NCBI GenBank assembly: GCA_024291935.2
Contig: CM044314.1
Location: 27,750,001 to 27,814,000, forward strand
Length of the DNA: 64,000 nt
Reading direction: 5' to 3'
Source of the DNA: Okapia johnstoni
Taxonomy: Eukaryota > Chordata > Mammalia > Artiodactyla > Giraffidae
The notes beneath the pieces are model-generated. The model had not been told where the DNA came from, made no database searches, and saw nothing but the letters and a program-made list of their open reading frames with translations. Below, in pieces: positions 47,471 through 57,607 of this stretch (the stretch's first letter is position 1; the number at the start of each line of letters is the position of its first letter). A program made the translations under genes and the position numbers.

Positions 47471-47749
47471 CGGAGAAGGCAATGGCACCCCACTCCAGTA
47501 CTCTTGCCTGGAAAATCCCATGGATGGAGGAGCCTGGTGGTCTGCAGTCCATGGGGTCGCTAAGAGTCGAACACGACTGAGCGACTTCACTTTCACTTTT
47601 CCCTTTCATGCACTGGAGAAGGAAATGGCAACCCATTCCAGTATTCTTGCCTGGAGAATCCCAGGGATGGCAGAGCCTGGTGGGCTGCCGTCTATGGGGT
47701 CGCACAGAGTCGGACACGACAGAAGCGACTTAGCAGCAGCAGCAGCAGC
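47471..47749 (+). mobile_element. Bov-A2 dimeric SINE, sense, 12-bp target duplication
   Basis: Two Bov-A units joined by 'ttttccctttcatgcactgg', ending in (AGC)n. The exact repeat 'aaaaacataatt' lies at 47459-47470 and 47750-47761. Near-consensus and probably young. Confidence 0.96.
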
Positions 47750-47900
47750 AAAAACATAATTGCTTTTGTTTATTTATCTTGTGTCCTGCAACCTTACTTT
47801 ACGATTATATTAAGCAGGGTTTTTTTTGTGAATTCCTTAGAATTTTCTACATACAATATCATGTCATTTGTGAATATAGACAGTTTTACTTATTGTATCT

Positions 47901-48201
47901 CAGTTCAGTTCAGTCCCGTCTGGCTCTTTGCGACCCCATGGACACTGCAGCACGCCAGGCTTCCTGTCCATCACCAACTCCCGGAGCTTGTCAAACTCAT
48001 GTCCATTGAGTCTGTGATGCCATCCAGCCATCTCATCCTCTGTCATCCCCTTCTCCTCCTGCCTTCAATTTTTACCAGCGTCAGGGTCTTTTCCAATGAA
48101 TCAGTTCTTTGCATCAGGTGGCCAAAGTATTGGAGCTTCAGCATCAGTTCTTTCAATTGATATTCAGGACTGATTTCCTTTAGGATTGACTAGATACATC
48201 T
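47901..48201 (-). mobile_element. BovB LINE 3' fragment, antisense, 8-bp target duplication
   Basis: From the 3' tail 'cagttcagttcagtcccgtc' to 'tttcctttaggattgactag'. 'ttgtatct' lies at 47893-47900 and 48202-48209, restoring the L1 text on both sides. Confidence 0.92.
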
Positions 48202-48325
48202 TTGTATCTAGATGCCTTTAATTTTTTTTTTTTTTTTTTTTGCCTAGAACCTTCAATACGTTGTGAACAGAAGTGAGGAGTGTGGACCTTATTGACTTGT
48301 TCCTGATCTTAGGGGGAAAGCATTT

Positions 48326-48545
48326 AATCTTGTGTGCCCCATGCACAGTGAGGCCAAACAAAATTGAAAGGTTGGTGTTTGGAGCAGAGAAAGGTTTATT
48401 GCAGGGCCATGCAAGGAGACAGGTGGCTTATTCCTCGCACCTCGCACCTCCCCCCCCCCCACCCCTCCCGCCAAGTCCCAAACTCCCTGAAAGGTTACAG
48501 CAAAGCATTTTTAAGGGCAAAGTGAGGAAAGGGTGCCCTTGTGAA
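48326..48545 (-). mobile_element. ERV LTR fragment, antisense
   Basis: 'gagaaaggtttattgcaggg' reads on the minus strand as an LTR poly(A) site, and 'catgcaaggagacaggtggc' follows as in a ruminant LTR that I recall. A C-run lies at 48451-48460. It is cut by the next LTR. Confidence 0.6.
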
Positions 48546-49305
48546 ACATTGTTGCTGAACCATGAAAGACGCTGGGATTCTTGGCCTCCGGGGGAGAAGA
48601 ATTCAATCTGGGGCCAGAGAGGAGGCTTGATCACTCAGAGCTTTTGTGTAGTCAAGTTTTATTAAAGTATAAAAGAGATAGAGAAAGCTTCTGACATAGA
48701 CATCAGAAGGGGGCAGAAAGAGTGCCCCCTCACTAGTGTTAGCAATGGAGTTATATACTTTAATTAGTTATTACAGTGAATCAAAAAATGTCTGGTGTTT
48801 GTAAAGACCTTACTAGACCTACTCCCATAATTTACATTTTAAGATAACAGGATTAGCCAGAAGGTTTTTTTTTTTTAGAGACTGTCCTCAAGCAGGATAC
48901 ATTATTGTTATATAATCCTAAGGAATGTAGAGGGAAAAAAAGGTTGTCCTTTCCTCCTTCTTGAGAATTCCAGACCCCTCTCTCCTTGGGGCCCCTGGGC
49001 TTCTTATCAATCTGCCTAGGAATTGACTCTCTCACTTGGTTGGTTGGTTGTTGCAGACTGCTGGTGCAGGAATTCTTTGTTCTTGCAGCTGTCCACATAG
49101 GTCAGATCATGATGTTGTTGTAAACCTCCAACAAATGTTATTCCCTCTTCTGCAACTTCTTATCTGTATATGAGTGGACTTTTAAAGATCAGCCTTGAAA
49201 ATAGGCTATCCTGTATATTTCAGGCTATATGCAACCATTGTTAACTAAAGCGAAAGAAATAGGTCTAATGTAGAGTCAGATTTGTTCTTCCCTATTACTC
49301 TTTTA
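48546..49305 (-). mobile_element. Ruminant ERV LTR (BTLTR1-like), antisense
   Basis: 'gctgggattcttggcctccg', 'gttttattaaagtataaaag' (minus-strand AATAAA-type site), 'gaaagcttctgacatagaca' and 'ttaagataacaggattagcc' keep the order of a common cattle LTR. The BTLTR1-like label is from memory. No internal retroviral genes are present. Edges against the L1 at about 49308 are approximate. Confidence 0.65.
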
Positions 49306-50525
49306 CCAATAGGAATGATGGTAGCACTGTGATCTTTTCAGAATTGCCCTTTCAGAAAGTTGGGAAACTTTGCTTCTGTTCCTAGATTGTTGAGAGTTCC
49401 TATCATGAATAAATGTTGGATTTTGTTAGATGCTTTTCTGCATCTGTTGAGATAACCATGTGGTTAGTTACTTTATTCTGTTAATATAACTCGTTACATT
49501 AATTGATTTTTTAGTGCTATACTAGCTTTGCATTCCTAGGATAAATCCTACTTGGTCCTGGTATATAATCCTTTTTATGTGTTAATGGATTTGGTTTAGT
49601 AATGTTTTGTTTAGGATTTTGTGTCTGTGTTTTTGAGGAATACTGGCAGGTAATTTTCTTGTGCTGTCTTTGTTTGACTGATCTTATGGTAATTCTGACA
49701 TTTTAATATGAGTTGGGAAGTGTTCTCTCCTCTTACATTTTCTGAAAGAGATTGTAAAGGATTAGTATTATTTCTTCTTTAAATATTTGATGGAATTCAT
49801 CCATGAAGTTATCTGTTAATGAATTTTTCTTTATCGGAAAAATTTAAATGACAGCTTCAATGTCTTTACATGTTACAAGTCAATTTTGATTTTCTCTTTC
49901 TTCTTGAATAAGTTTTGGTAAGTTGCTTCTCTCTAGGATTTCCCCCCCTATTATCTAAGTTGTGTCATTTGTTGGCATAAAAGTGATCCTATAGAGTCAG
50001 TAATGATGCCTCCTGTTTCATTTCTGATTGGGGTAGTAACTGCCTTTTTCTCTTCTTGCTTAGTGTAGCTAAAAGTTTATTGTTCTTGATATTTTCAAGA
50101 ACCAACTTTTTGTTTCATTGATTTTACCTGTTGTTTTTCTGTTTTCATTGATTTCCACTGTAGTCTTTATTATAGTTTTCCTTCTGCTTGCTTTAGGTTT
50201 AGTTTGTTGTTCTTTTTCTAGTTTCCTAAGGTAGAAGCTTAAGTTATTGATTTGAGACCTTTATTCTTTTCTAATACAACCGTTCAGTTACAAATTTCTC
50301 TTTAAGCACTGCTTAGGCTGCATCCCCCCAATTTTGATATGTTTATGTTTTTGTCATCAGTTCAAGATATTTTCAGTTTACTATGTGATCTCTTTTTTGA
50401 CCCATTGGTTGTTTAGAAGTGTGAGTTTAATTTCCAAATATTTTAGGATTTCATGTGTGTTTAGTGTTGATATCCAAATTTAAGTCCATTGTGGTCAGAA
50501 CATGTGCTTTTAAAATTTATTAAGG

Positions 50526-50690
50526 CCTGTTGTTTGATTGTATAACAACTAACAACTGTATTTCTACCCAACAAGATAAAGTTATTCTTAGAAGTGAAGA
50601 AATTATTTTCTTTTTCCAAATGAGCAAACACACAGTTCCAAGAGTCATTGTGTTAATTGCTTACTATATCACATTTCAAAATCAGCCATG
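50526..50690. other. Unassigned sequence between L1 and SINE cluster
   Basis: Ends with 'aaaatcagccat' (50678-50689), which recurs at 51540-51551 on the far side of the SINE cluster and orphan ORF. Confidence 0.5.
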
Positions 50691-51186
50691 GCTTAGTCGC
50701 TCAGTCGTGTCCGATTCTCTGTGACCCCAGAACTGTAGCCCACCAGGCTCCACTGTCCACGGGGATTCTCTGCTGCTGCTGCTGCTGCTGCTAAGTCGCT
50801 TCAGTTGTGTCCGACTCTGTGCGACCCCATAGACGGCAGCCCACCAGGCTCCACCATCCCTGAGATTCTCCAGGCAAGAATACTGGAGTGGGTTGCCATT
50901 TCCTTCTCCAGTGCATGAAAGGGAAAAGTGAAAGTGAAGTCGCTCAGTTGTGTCTGACTCCTAGTGATTCTCTAGGCAAGAATAATGTCCTCCCCCCAGG
51001 GGATCTTCCCAACCCAGGGATTGAACCCAGGTCTTCCTCATTGCAGGCAGATTCTTTACCATCTGAGCCACCAGGGAAGCCCAAGAATACTGGAGTAGGT
51101 AGTCTATCCCTTCTCCAGGGGATCTTCCTGACCCAGGAATCCAACCAGGTCTCCTGCATTGCAGGTGCATTCTTTACAAGCTGAAC
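50691..51186 (-). mobile_element. Bov-tA SINE with duplicated block, antisense, hosting Bov-A2
   Basis: Left: Bov-A tail 'ttagtcgctcagtcgtgtcc'. Right: tRNA-side block ending 'ccaccagggaagccc' at about 51081. Then follows a second middle block 'atactggagtaggtagtcta' to 'attctttacaagctgaacta'. The same layout occurs in the SINE at 12928-13221. The Bov-A2 at 50771-50965 sits inside. Confidence 0.85.
50771..50965 (-). mobile_element. Bov-A2 dimeric SINE, nested, 7-bp target duplication
   Basis: A (TGC)n tail and two Bov-A units, the second shortened. 'gattctc' at 50764-50770 and 50966-50972 flanks it inside the older Bov-tA. Confidence 0.9.
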
Positions 51187-51250
51187 TAACTCTGTAACTC
51201 AACAATTCCTTTGCTACATGTATATACACCAGGATGAGTAAACCTGTGCT

Positions 51251-51601
51251 CCAGGAGTGTCATTCGAAAAAGCAAAATCACCGGCTGGTCGAGGCCACTG
51301 TGGCGCTCCTCCTTCTCCACCGTGTGTGGGCAGTCAGGGCACACCCACAGCAGCAGGTGTAGCATGCTCTTGCCCTTGGGCGCCATGGACAGGGTCAGTT
51401 TGTTTTCGGTCTTCACTCCACTCTCTAAGAACGAAGAGTCCTTCCGCACTCTTCTGCACAGGAGACAGTAACCCCCAGCGGGGTAGGGTGGTGGTCTATG
51501 ATTCATGCCAAAATTAAAAGGAGTCTCTAAACACTTTCTAAAATCAGCCATAGTCCCACTGAATGTTCTGTTGTGTAAAGACAAAATTGTAAAGCCGTCT
51601 T
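51251..51601 (-). CDS. Orphan ORF with two CxxC pairs, unidentified
   Basis: I do not recognise this protein. On the minus strand the frame is open from before 51601; a Met in fair Kozak context (GGGACTATGG) lies at 51551. It reads MADFRKCLETPFNFGMNHRP, then GGYCLLCRRVRKDSSF and LLLWVCPDCPHTVEKEER. The CLLC and CPDC pairs about 45 residues apart could bind one zinc. The third-position GC rise (GCG CCC AAG GGC AAG AGC) looks like real coding DNA and differs from the AT-rich surroundings. A weak acceptor 'gacgttgttag' borders 51601. After about 51287 (a possible donor CAGCCG|GTGATT) the frame enters non-coding-looking and L1-like sequence to a stop at 51186. It may be an exon of an unrecognised minus-strand gene, or a retrocopy or captured exon. 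Confidence 0.42.
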
Positions 51602-51654
51602 CTAACAACGTCCATAAAATAAAAATGGTAAGAAAAGAAGGAAATTTGCTAACA

Positions 51655-51695
51655 TATGTGTGTGTATGTGTGTGTGTGTGTGTGTGTGTGTATAT
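51655..51695. repeat. (TG)n microsatellite with TA end
   Basis: 'tgtgtgtatgtgtgtgtgtg' continuing to 'tatataataatg', then a further 'catacatatacacatacaca' stretch to about 51735. Confidence 0.93.
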
Positions 51696-52073
51696 AATAA
51701 TGTATATTAATACATACATATACACATACACATATGTTGAGCAAATAGAAAATATGTAAAGCTATTACAATCCTTGCTGCTCTAGTTGATCACAAGGCCA
51801 TAATTGATATCCATGACTTTGTACAACTTTTTCCGTATTTCCTTGGCCCTCAGCCAGAGCCTTAGATGGTTAGAGTTTTTTTGCCTGGTAAATGAGCAGA
51901 CCTTTATTCCTGAAGGATCTGAGCTTCAGAGCCTTCTCTTGTTCTGATTCTACTCAAGCAGGCAGCTTTACCCATGACTCTATAGATGGGTCAAAATAGT
52001 GCATGCAAATGTGATATGTGTTGCCTTCAAAATTCAAAGGAATTACTGCACAACTGTGCCTCTTTTCATGATC

Positions 52074-53487
52074 AGTTCAGTTCAGATCAGGGTCTTTTCA
52101 AATGAGTCAGCTCTTGGCATCAGGTGGCCAAAGGATTGAAGTTTCAGCTTCAATATCAGACCTTCCAATGAACATTCAGGACTGATTTCCTTTAGGATGA
52201 ACTGGTTGGATCTCCTTGCAGTCCAAGGGACTTTCAAGAGTCTTCTCTAACACCACAGTTCAAAAGCATCAATTCTTCGGTGCTTAGCTTTCTTTATAGT
52301 CCAACTCTCACATCCACACATGACCACTGGAAAAACCATAGCCTTGACTAGATGGACCTTTGTTGGCAAAGTAATGTCTCTGCTTTTTAATATGTTGTCC
52401 AGGTTGGTCATAACTTTCCTTCCAAGGAGTAAGTGTCTTTTAATTTCATGACTGCAGTCACCATCTGCAGTGATTTTGGAGCCCCCCAAAATAAAGTCTC
52501 TCACTGTTTCCACTGTTTCCCCATCTATTTGCCGTAAGTGATGGGACCAGATGCCATGATCTTAGTTTTCTGAATGTTGAGCTTTAAGCCAACTTTTTCA
52601 CTCTCCTCTTTCACTTTCATCAAGAGGCTCTTCAGTTGTTCTTCACTTTCTGCCATAAGGGTGGTGTCATCTGCATATCTGAGGTTATTGATATTTCTCC
52701 CAGCAATCTTGATTCCAACTTGTGCTTCCTCTAGCCCAGCGTTTCTCATGATGTACTCTGCACATACAGCCTTGACGTACTGCTTTTCCTATTTGGAACC
52801 AGTCTGTTGTTCCATGTCCAGTTCTAACAGTTGCTTCCTGACCTGCATATAGGTTTCTTAAAAGGCAGGTCAGGTGGTCTGGTATTCCCATTTCTTTCAG
52901 AATTTTCCACAGTTTATTGTGATCTACACAGTCAAAGGTTTTGGCATAGTCAATAAAGCAGAAATAGATGTTTTCTGGAACTCTCTTGCTTTTCCGATGA
53001 TCCAGCGGATATTGGCAGTTTGATCTCTGGTTCCTCTGCCTTTTCTAAAACCAGCTTGAACATCTGGAAGTTCACAGTTCACATATTGCTGAAGCCTGGT
53101 TTGGAGAATTTTGAGCATCACTTTACTAGCGTGTGAGATGAGTGCAATTGTGCGGTAGTTTGAGCATTCTTTGGCATTTCCTTTCTTTGGGATTGGAATG
53201 AAAACTGACCTTTTCCAGTCCTGTGGCCACTGCTGAGTTTTCCAAATTTGCTGGCATATTGAGTGCAGCACTTTCACAGCATCATCTTTTAAGATTTGAA
53301 ATAGCTCAACTGGAATTCCATCACCTCCACTAGCTTCGTTTGTAGTGATGCTTCCTAAGGCCCACTTGACTTCACATTCCCAGATGTCTGGCTCTAGGTG
53401 AGTGATCACACCATTGTGATTATCTGGGTCGTGAAGATCTTTTTTGTATAGTTCTTCTGTGTATTCTTACCACCTCTTCTTAATATC
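52074..53487 (-). mobile_element. BovB LINE, 5'-truncated, antisense
   Basis: 1.41 kb. At left the 3' tail 'cagttcagttcag' joins directly to 'atcagggtcttttcaaatg', so about 140 bases near the element 3' end are deleted. At right it ends before the reverse transcriptase ('accacctcttcttaatatc'). No clear target duplication. Confidence 0.92.
52247..53409 (-). pseudogene. BovB reverse transcriptase remnant
   Basis: Frame pieces: 52924-53409 (SGGDGIPVELFQILKDDAVK, FIPIPKKGNAKECSNY, up to QAGFRKGRGTRDQ), 52685-52891 (TGHGTTDWFQIGKAVRQGC), 52525-52749 (NNLRYADDTTLMAESEEQL with the YADD box) and 52247-52513 ([20 protein letters not shown]). A 25-base deletion near 52769 removes the block between QGC and the MRNAGLEEA motif, and a stop near 52520 ends the palm. 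It is otherwise well preserved, with low divergence. Confidence 0.9.
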
Positions 53488-54299
53488 TTGGTTCATTTCT
53501 AATATTACCTTGGTCATAAACCCTATTAAATGTGTTTCATGCTTCCATGAAACCATACATACCAAAGTAAGACAGGTATTCAAACAAAAAGAAAAATAGA
53601 GTGGACGCTTTTCAAAGAAATTAGTTTGGACCAGGATTAGTGGTTCCTGAGAGATTGCCCAGAAGAAGATAGCTGCTGAAGAACTGCTGGGGTTACTTCT
53701 GTTGTGCATCTTTTAAATGTGTCTTAATTCTTATGGCATGATAATGTTTTCAGTTACTAAAAGAGTCAACTGATTTTAGCAGAAAATATTCACCTTCAAT
53801 AATAATTTCTCTTCCAAATGTTTACAGAGAAGGAAAATGAGGTTGCTTAGTGGCAAAGCTGCTGAGTGTTTTCCCAGGAAACTAACTCTTGTCTGGTGCT
53901 CTTTTCATTGCACCAGCAGCTCCATATCAAGGGTGTCTGATGCTTCCTATTGAAGCATTCTTAAGCAAGTTTTTGGCAGACTTTTTTGTTGCATCTTTCT
54001 ACTGTGTAAATAGAGGCATTAGAAGAAATGTAATTTTTGAATACTGCCTAACCAGTTTCTACTTGGTAATGTGCCCCAAGACTCTCAATGAATGCCAGCA
54101 AACAAATTAGACCCACAGTGTATTTGATATGTATATCTTTTCCCCAAACAAAATTTGAATTCTGCAAACACAAATTGAGTCATTTTCCAAATGTTTGTAT
54201 ATGAATGGAAGTTTTTGTCCTATCCTTCTCTAACCAATACCATAAAACTTCTGAAGGTCTATGATGCATTTGTTTTACAATGTTAATCCAAAACAAAAC

Positions 54300-54305
54300 T
54301 TTATT
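54300..54305 (-). terminator. Possible poly(A) signal for the 54.3-kb ORF
   Basis: AATAAA on the minus strand ('tttatt' on plus) just downstream of the stop codon, followed by a T/G-rich stretch ('gttttgttttgg' on the minus strand). Lone AATAAA words are common in AT-rich DNA. Confidence 0.3.
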
Positions 54306-54321
54306 CTGACTAAACGTGTAG

Positions 54322-54589
54322 CTATAGAGAGATACCAAACTCATTTCCATTGATCAGTACAACATGTTTGTACCAACTATATCCAAAAAATGTGTAAAAG
54401 AGTGCCACGCTGTAAATTATAGTTGTAAACACAAGTGCAGCTGTTACAAATCTAGCAAACCTCAGATTAAACAATTTAAAATTTACTGAAGATGACATTC
54501 CAGACCCATTTTTCATAATATAAACACTCTGGGACATGCCTTTGAAATGAGTGGGATTGTCATTAATATTAATGCCACTGAATTCAAGA
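54322..54589 (-). CDS. Candidate terminal exon, single-pass membrane segment
   Basis: Unidentified. The minus strand is open from a stop at about 54590 to TAG at 54322, about 88 codons. An acceptor-like 'gacctcccag' sits at the start. The peptide contains INDNPTHFKGMSQSVYIM, then a hydrophobic stretch (FARFVTAALVFTTIIYSVAL) that could cross a membrane, and ends YKHVVLINGNEFGISL. A poly(A) signal AATAAA follows only about 20 bases after the stop (54300-54305), as expected for a short 3' UTR. There are no repeats here and no internal Met preference, so a start is unclear; the first Met is at 54537. Alternatives are an old retrocopy or a chance frame. The missing upstream exons would lie to the right. 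Confidence 0.35.
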
Positions 54590-55925
54590 CTGGGAGGTCA
54601 TTTCTTTTGAGCTTCATTTTCACTCCTAATTTTGGAATAAAATACGCTTTTAGTCTAAAATATGGCATGTTTATTCACGGCCTGGAAAAAATTTGATCCT
54701 GTTGTTTTTGAATTGTAGGAATGCAAAAATATGGTATAAATATTTTATTCTTTATTTATGACCTTTTAACTTAAATGAATTTGTTAGAATTAAATTTGGC
54801 AAAAATTAGCTGCTAGTGGAATCCAATTGCTTTGGTCAAAAGACACTAAAAATAGTTGCTATTTTAAGATTGTATTAGTTTGACATTTTAGAATCCTGTA
54901 TTTAAGGAATTTTATTAAAATGATTCTGAGCATGTTTCTTGTGGTTTTGCCTTTCAGCTAGACCAGGGTGGGACAAGCATTCAAAATCTGCACCACTCTA
55001 ATTTACTTTTCTCCTTATTTTCCACTTAGTGGTACGACTGGTTGAGTATCAATTCAGCATTATAATGTTTTCTAGAATTACATTCTGTGCTCTGATATCC
55101 TAAGACATCTTGTATGAATTTTGAGTATATAAGGATCAAATTTAAGCTGTTTGAATGAACTGGGCTAGTAGTTCTGGGAGGTAGGGGATGGGGAGGAGGA
55201 GGCAGGTGGTTATTTTGGTTTTGTTCCCTTGTTTGTTGTTGACTAGATGTTAAAATTCATTTGCCTTTTCTGAATTTCTATCTAGAGTTTTGAGGGAGCC
55301 TTTAAATTGGGTAATGGAGCAGTTACGTGACTGTTGATAAACTATCCCCAGTCCTTGAATAAAAAGAGGCATTTATCAAACGAAGCCAGTAGATCTCTCA
55401 TTTACATTTGTTCTCTAACTTCCGTTGAATGTATTTTTTTGATCAGGAGAATTGCCAGCCATTGTCAAGCACCACGTTGTAACCTAACATTGGTAGTTGT
55501 GGAAGCATGTAGCTGATCTTGTTTATCCCTTATTCAGAAGAGCTTTGGATATTTCTGTCAACATAGAAGATTGGTATACCGCAATGACTGCTGCTGTTGC
55601 TTTTGCCTTCCTCTTCTTTCTTTTTTTTCCTTTCTTTTTTACTGTAAGAGTTTGTGGAGGTTTCTTTTAACCCTTTTGGTATTTACATGAGATGGAAATC
55701 TTGGGCAGATATAAACAACCCCTTCTTTTCTTGTTTAAAAGCTTCTTTGCAACCATCTGAGGATTTTTCTTCGTTATCATCCATCCTTCTATTCTTTCTC
55801 TGGTATTATATATATCTTCTCTTTACTATGTCCTCTTTCTTGGTTAACTCCTTGCTTTTGGGGGAGCACAACCTCTAGCACCTTCTTAAAATGGTGTGTG
55901 GGAAGTAAATTATTTCTGGTCACTG

Positions 55926-56170
55926 TACTAGTTATACTCAATTGATAGTTTGTCTGGATATAGAATTCCAGGTTAGAAAGAATTTTCCTTCAGAATTGTA
56001 AAGGTATTGTTCCATTTTCCTCTGTCTTCCAGTGCTCTTATAGTAAAATCTTATGATGATGTGCTATTGTGTGAAACTTTTCATCCATTGTGATGGGCAC
56101 TTGGCTAGCCCTTCCAATCTGAAAGTATTCTCTTCTAGTTTTTTTAAAAAAAGTTTTGTTGATTATATCC
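55926..56170 (-). mobile_element. Ancient L1 fragment, antisense
   Basis: 'tggatatagaattccaggtt' and 'tgttccattttcctctgtct' resemble an old L1 segment in reverse. Diverged, edges unclear. Confidence 0.5.
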
Positions 56171-56309
56171 TCCCTTCATTTTCTTTGGTGCTTGACCTCC
56201 AAATATTTGGAGTTTGACCTCCAGGACTAATGCTTCTGTAACTGGAGTGAATGTTCTCTAAGAGATAGGGAGCAGGTTTTTTTTTTTTTTAGTATAAAAA
56301 TGTTTGTTG

Positions 56310-56940
56310 TTTGATAAGTTGGGGGTGCTCAAGACAACCTCCAGGTTTGATAATTTACTAGGAAAACTCAGAATTCAGCATGTAGTTGTCCCATGCCTAT
56401 GATTTATTGCAGGGAAAGAACACAAAGCGAAATCAACAAAGGGAAAAGGTGCATGTCTGGAGGAAACCAGACACAAGCTTCTAAGATTTTTTTCCTTGAG
56501 GAGACACACAAAACACATGTAATTTCACCAGCAGAATTATGATACCACATGTGAGATCGGGGAAGCTCATTGGAGAAGGAAATGGCAAGCCACTCCAGTG
56601 TTCTTGCGTGGAGAATCCCAGGGACAGCGGAGCCTGGTGGGCTGCCGTCTGTGGGGTCGCACAGAGTCGGACACGACTGAAGCAACTTAGCAGCAGCAGC
56701 AGCAGCATGAGAGATTCAATGCCTAAGGTTTATTTCGGGGGCTGGTCGCATAGTCGTCCACTGTCTAGCAAGTACCAAAATTTCAAACCCTCGGAAGGAA
56801 AGCAGATGTTCAGGATCAGTGACACTGTTTGTACAGTTTGTGCAGAGAGAGTCCATCTTAGCAGTTAGCTTGGTAGGAACTATTGCAGTATCCAAGTTCC
56901 CAGACCCTAGCCAAGGGCCACCCTTGCAAGTTTTTTCATT
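56310..56940 (-). mobile_element. Old LTR element, antisense, split by Bov-A
   Basis: 'tgctcaagacaacctccagg', 'cctatgatttattgcaggga' (minus-strand poly(A) site) and, after the SINE, 'gtttatttcgggggctggtc' keep the order of a mammalian LTR class that I cannot name exactly. Confidence 0.55.
56566..56708 (+). mobile_element. Bov-A SINE monomer, sense
   Basis: 'gagaaggaaatggcaagcca' through 'gacacgactgaagcaactta' with an (AGC)n end. It is inserted in the old LTR. Confidence 0.9.
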
Positions 56941-56941
56941 C

Positions 56942-57190
56942 TTTTTTTTTTTTTAACTTTTTATTTTTATTGGGGTATAGCTGATTAACAATGTTGTGAT
57001 AGTTTGAGGTGAACAGGAAAGGGATTCAACTGTACATATACATGTATCAATTCTCCCCCAAACTCACCTTCTATCTGGGCTGCCACATAACAATGAACAG
57101 AGTTCTGTGTGCCATATACTAGGTCCTTGTTGGTTATACATTTTAAATATAGCAGTGTGTACATGCCCTCCCAAACTCCCAGCTATCCTT
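56942..57190 (-). mobile_element. L1 LINE 3' end, antisense
   Basis: Starts with the A-tail in reverse (12 or more T), then 'tattggggtatagctgatta' and 'aggtccttgttggttataca'. It is a 5'-truncated, fairly young L1 copy of about 250 bp. Confidence 0.85.
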
Positions 57191-57499
57191 TACAAGCAGT
57201 TCTTTCCAAGGAGAGCGGTCTTGGACCTGCTGTGCTGACTCTTTTCTGCATAGTTAAAGAGGAAAGAAGTCATTTTTGAGGGCCAAAGATAAGTTTTACT
57301 TTCAATGAATTTCAGAGTTGTCTGATGGCAAGGTTAAAGCCTTACTCAGGTGTAAACTGGTCATATGGTAAGAGAAGGCAGAAAACTAAGCCTCTAGGAG
57401 ATTATGAATTAAGGGCAGGAAATGTGCCTTATGAAATATCGGAACTCATGATAAAAAAGCAAGTTAAGGGAGAATAGAAGGTTGAGCAGAGACTGAATT

Positions 57500-57605
57500 T
57501 TATCATCCCTGCCCCCAGATTCATACGCTGAAGCCTTAACCCCTAGTGTGACTATATTTGGAGACAGGCCCTTTAGAGAGATAATTAAGATTAAATGATG
57601 TGTTT
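57500..57605 (+). mobile_element. MLT1-like LTR fragment, sense
   Basis: 'gattcatacgctgaagcctt', 'gtgtgactatatttggagac' and 'gagataattaagattaaatg' are in sense order. Cut by the BovB at 57608. Confidence 0.6.
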
Positions 57606-57607
57606 GT

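Larger units (their letters stand above)
46370..50525 (-). mobile_element. L1 LINE, long antisense body with nested insertions
   Basis: From 3'-region words ('gattcatccatgttgtagca') through ORF2 ('ttcctagattgttgagagtt', 'ccattgtggtcagaacatg') in continuous order. It is interrupted by Bov-A2 (47471-47749), BovB (47901-48201) and ERV LTR sequence (48326-49305). The L1 order is preserved across each, so all three are later insertions. Dead copy. Confidence 0.8.
53488..55925. other. Repeat-poor sequence with one candidate terminal exon
   Basis: No BovB, SINE or L1 insertion is visible for 2.4 kb. It contains the minus-strand ORF at 54322-54595. The plus frame at 53889-54110 has no supporting signal. 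A plus-strand acceptor-like 'ttttgcctttcag' lies at 54945-54957 without a coding frame behind it. Confidence 0.5.

Noticed and set aside
53889..54110. 73-codon plus-strand frame
   Set aside because: No start context, splice site, conservation evidence or domain; AT-rich codons as in random sequence.
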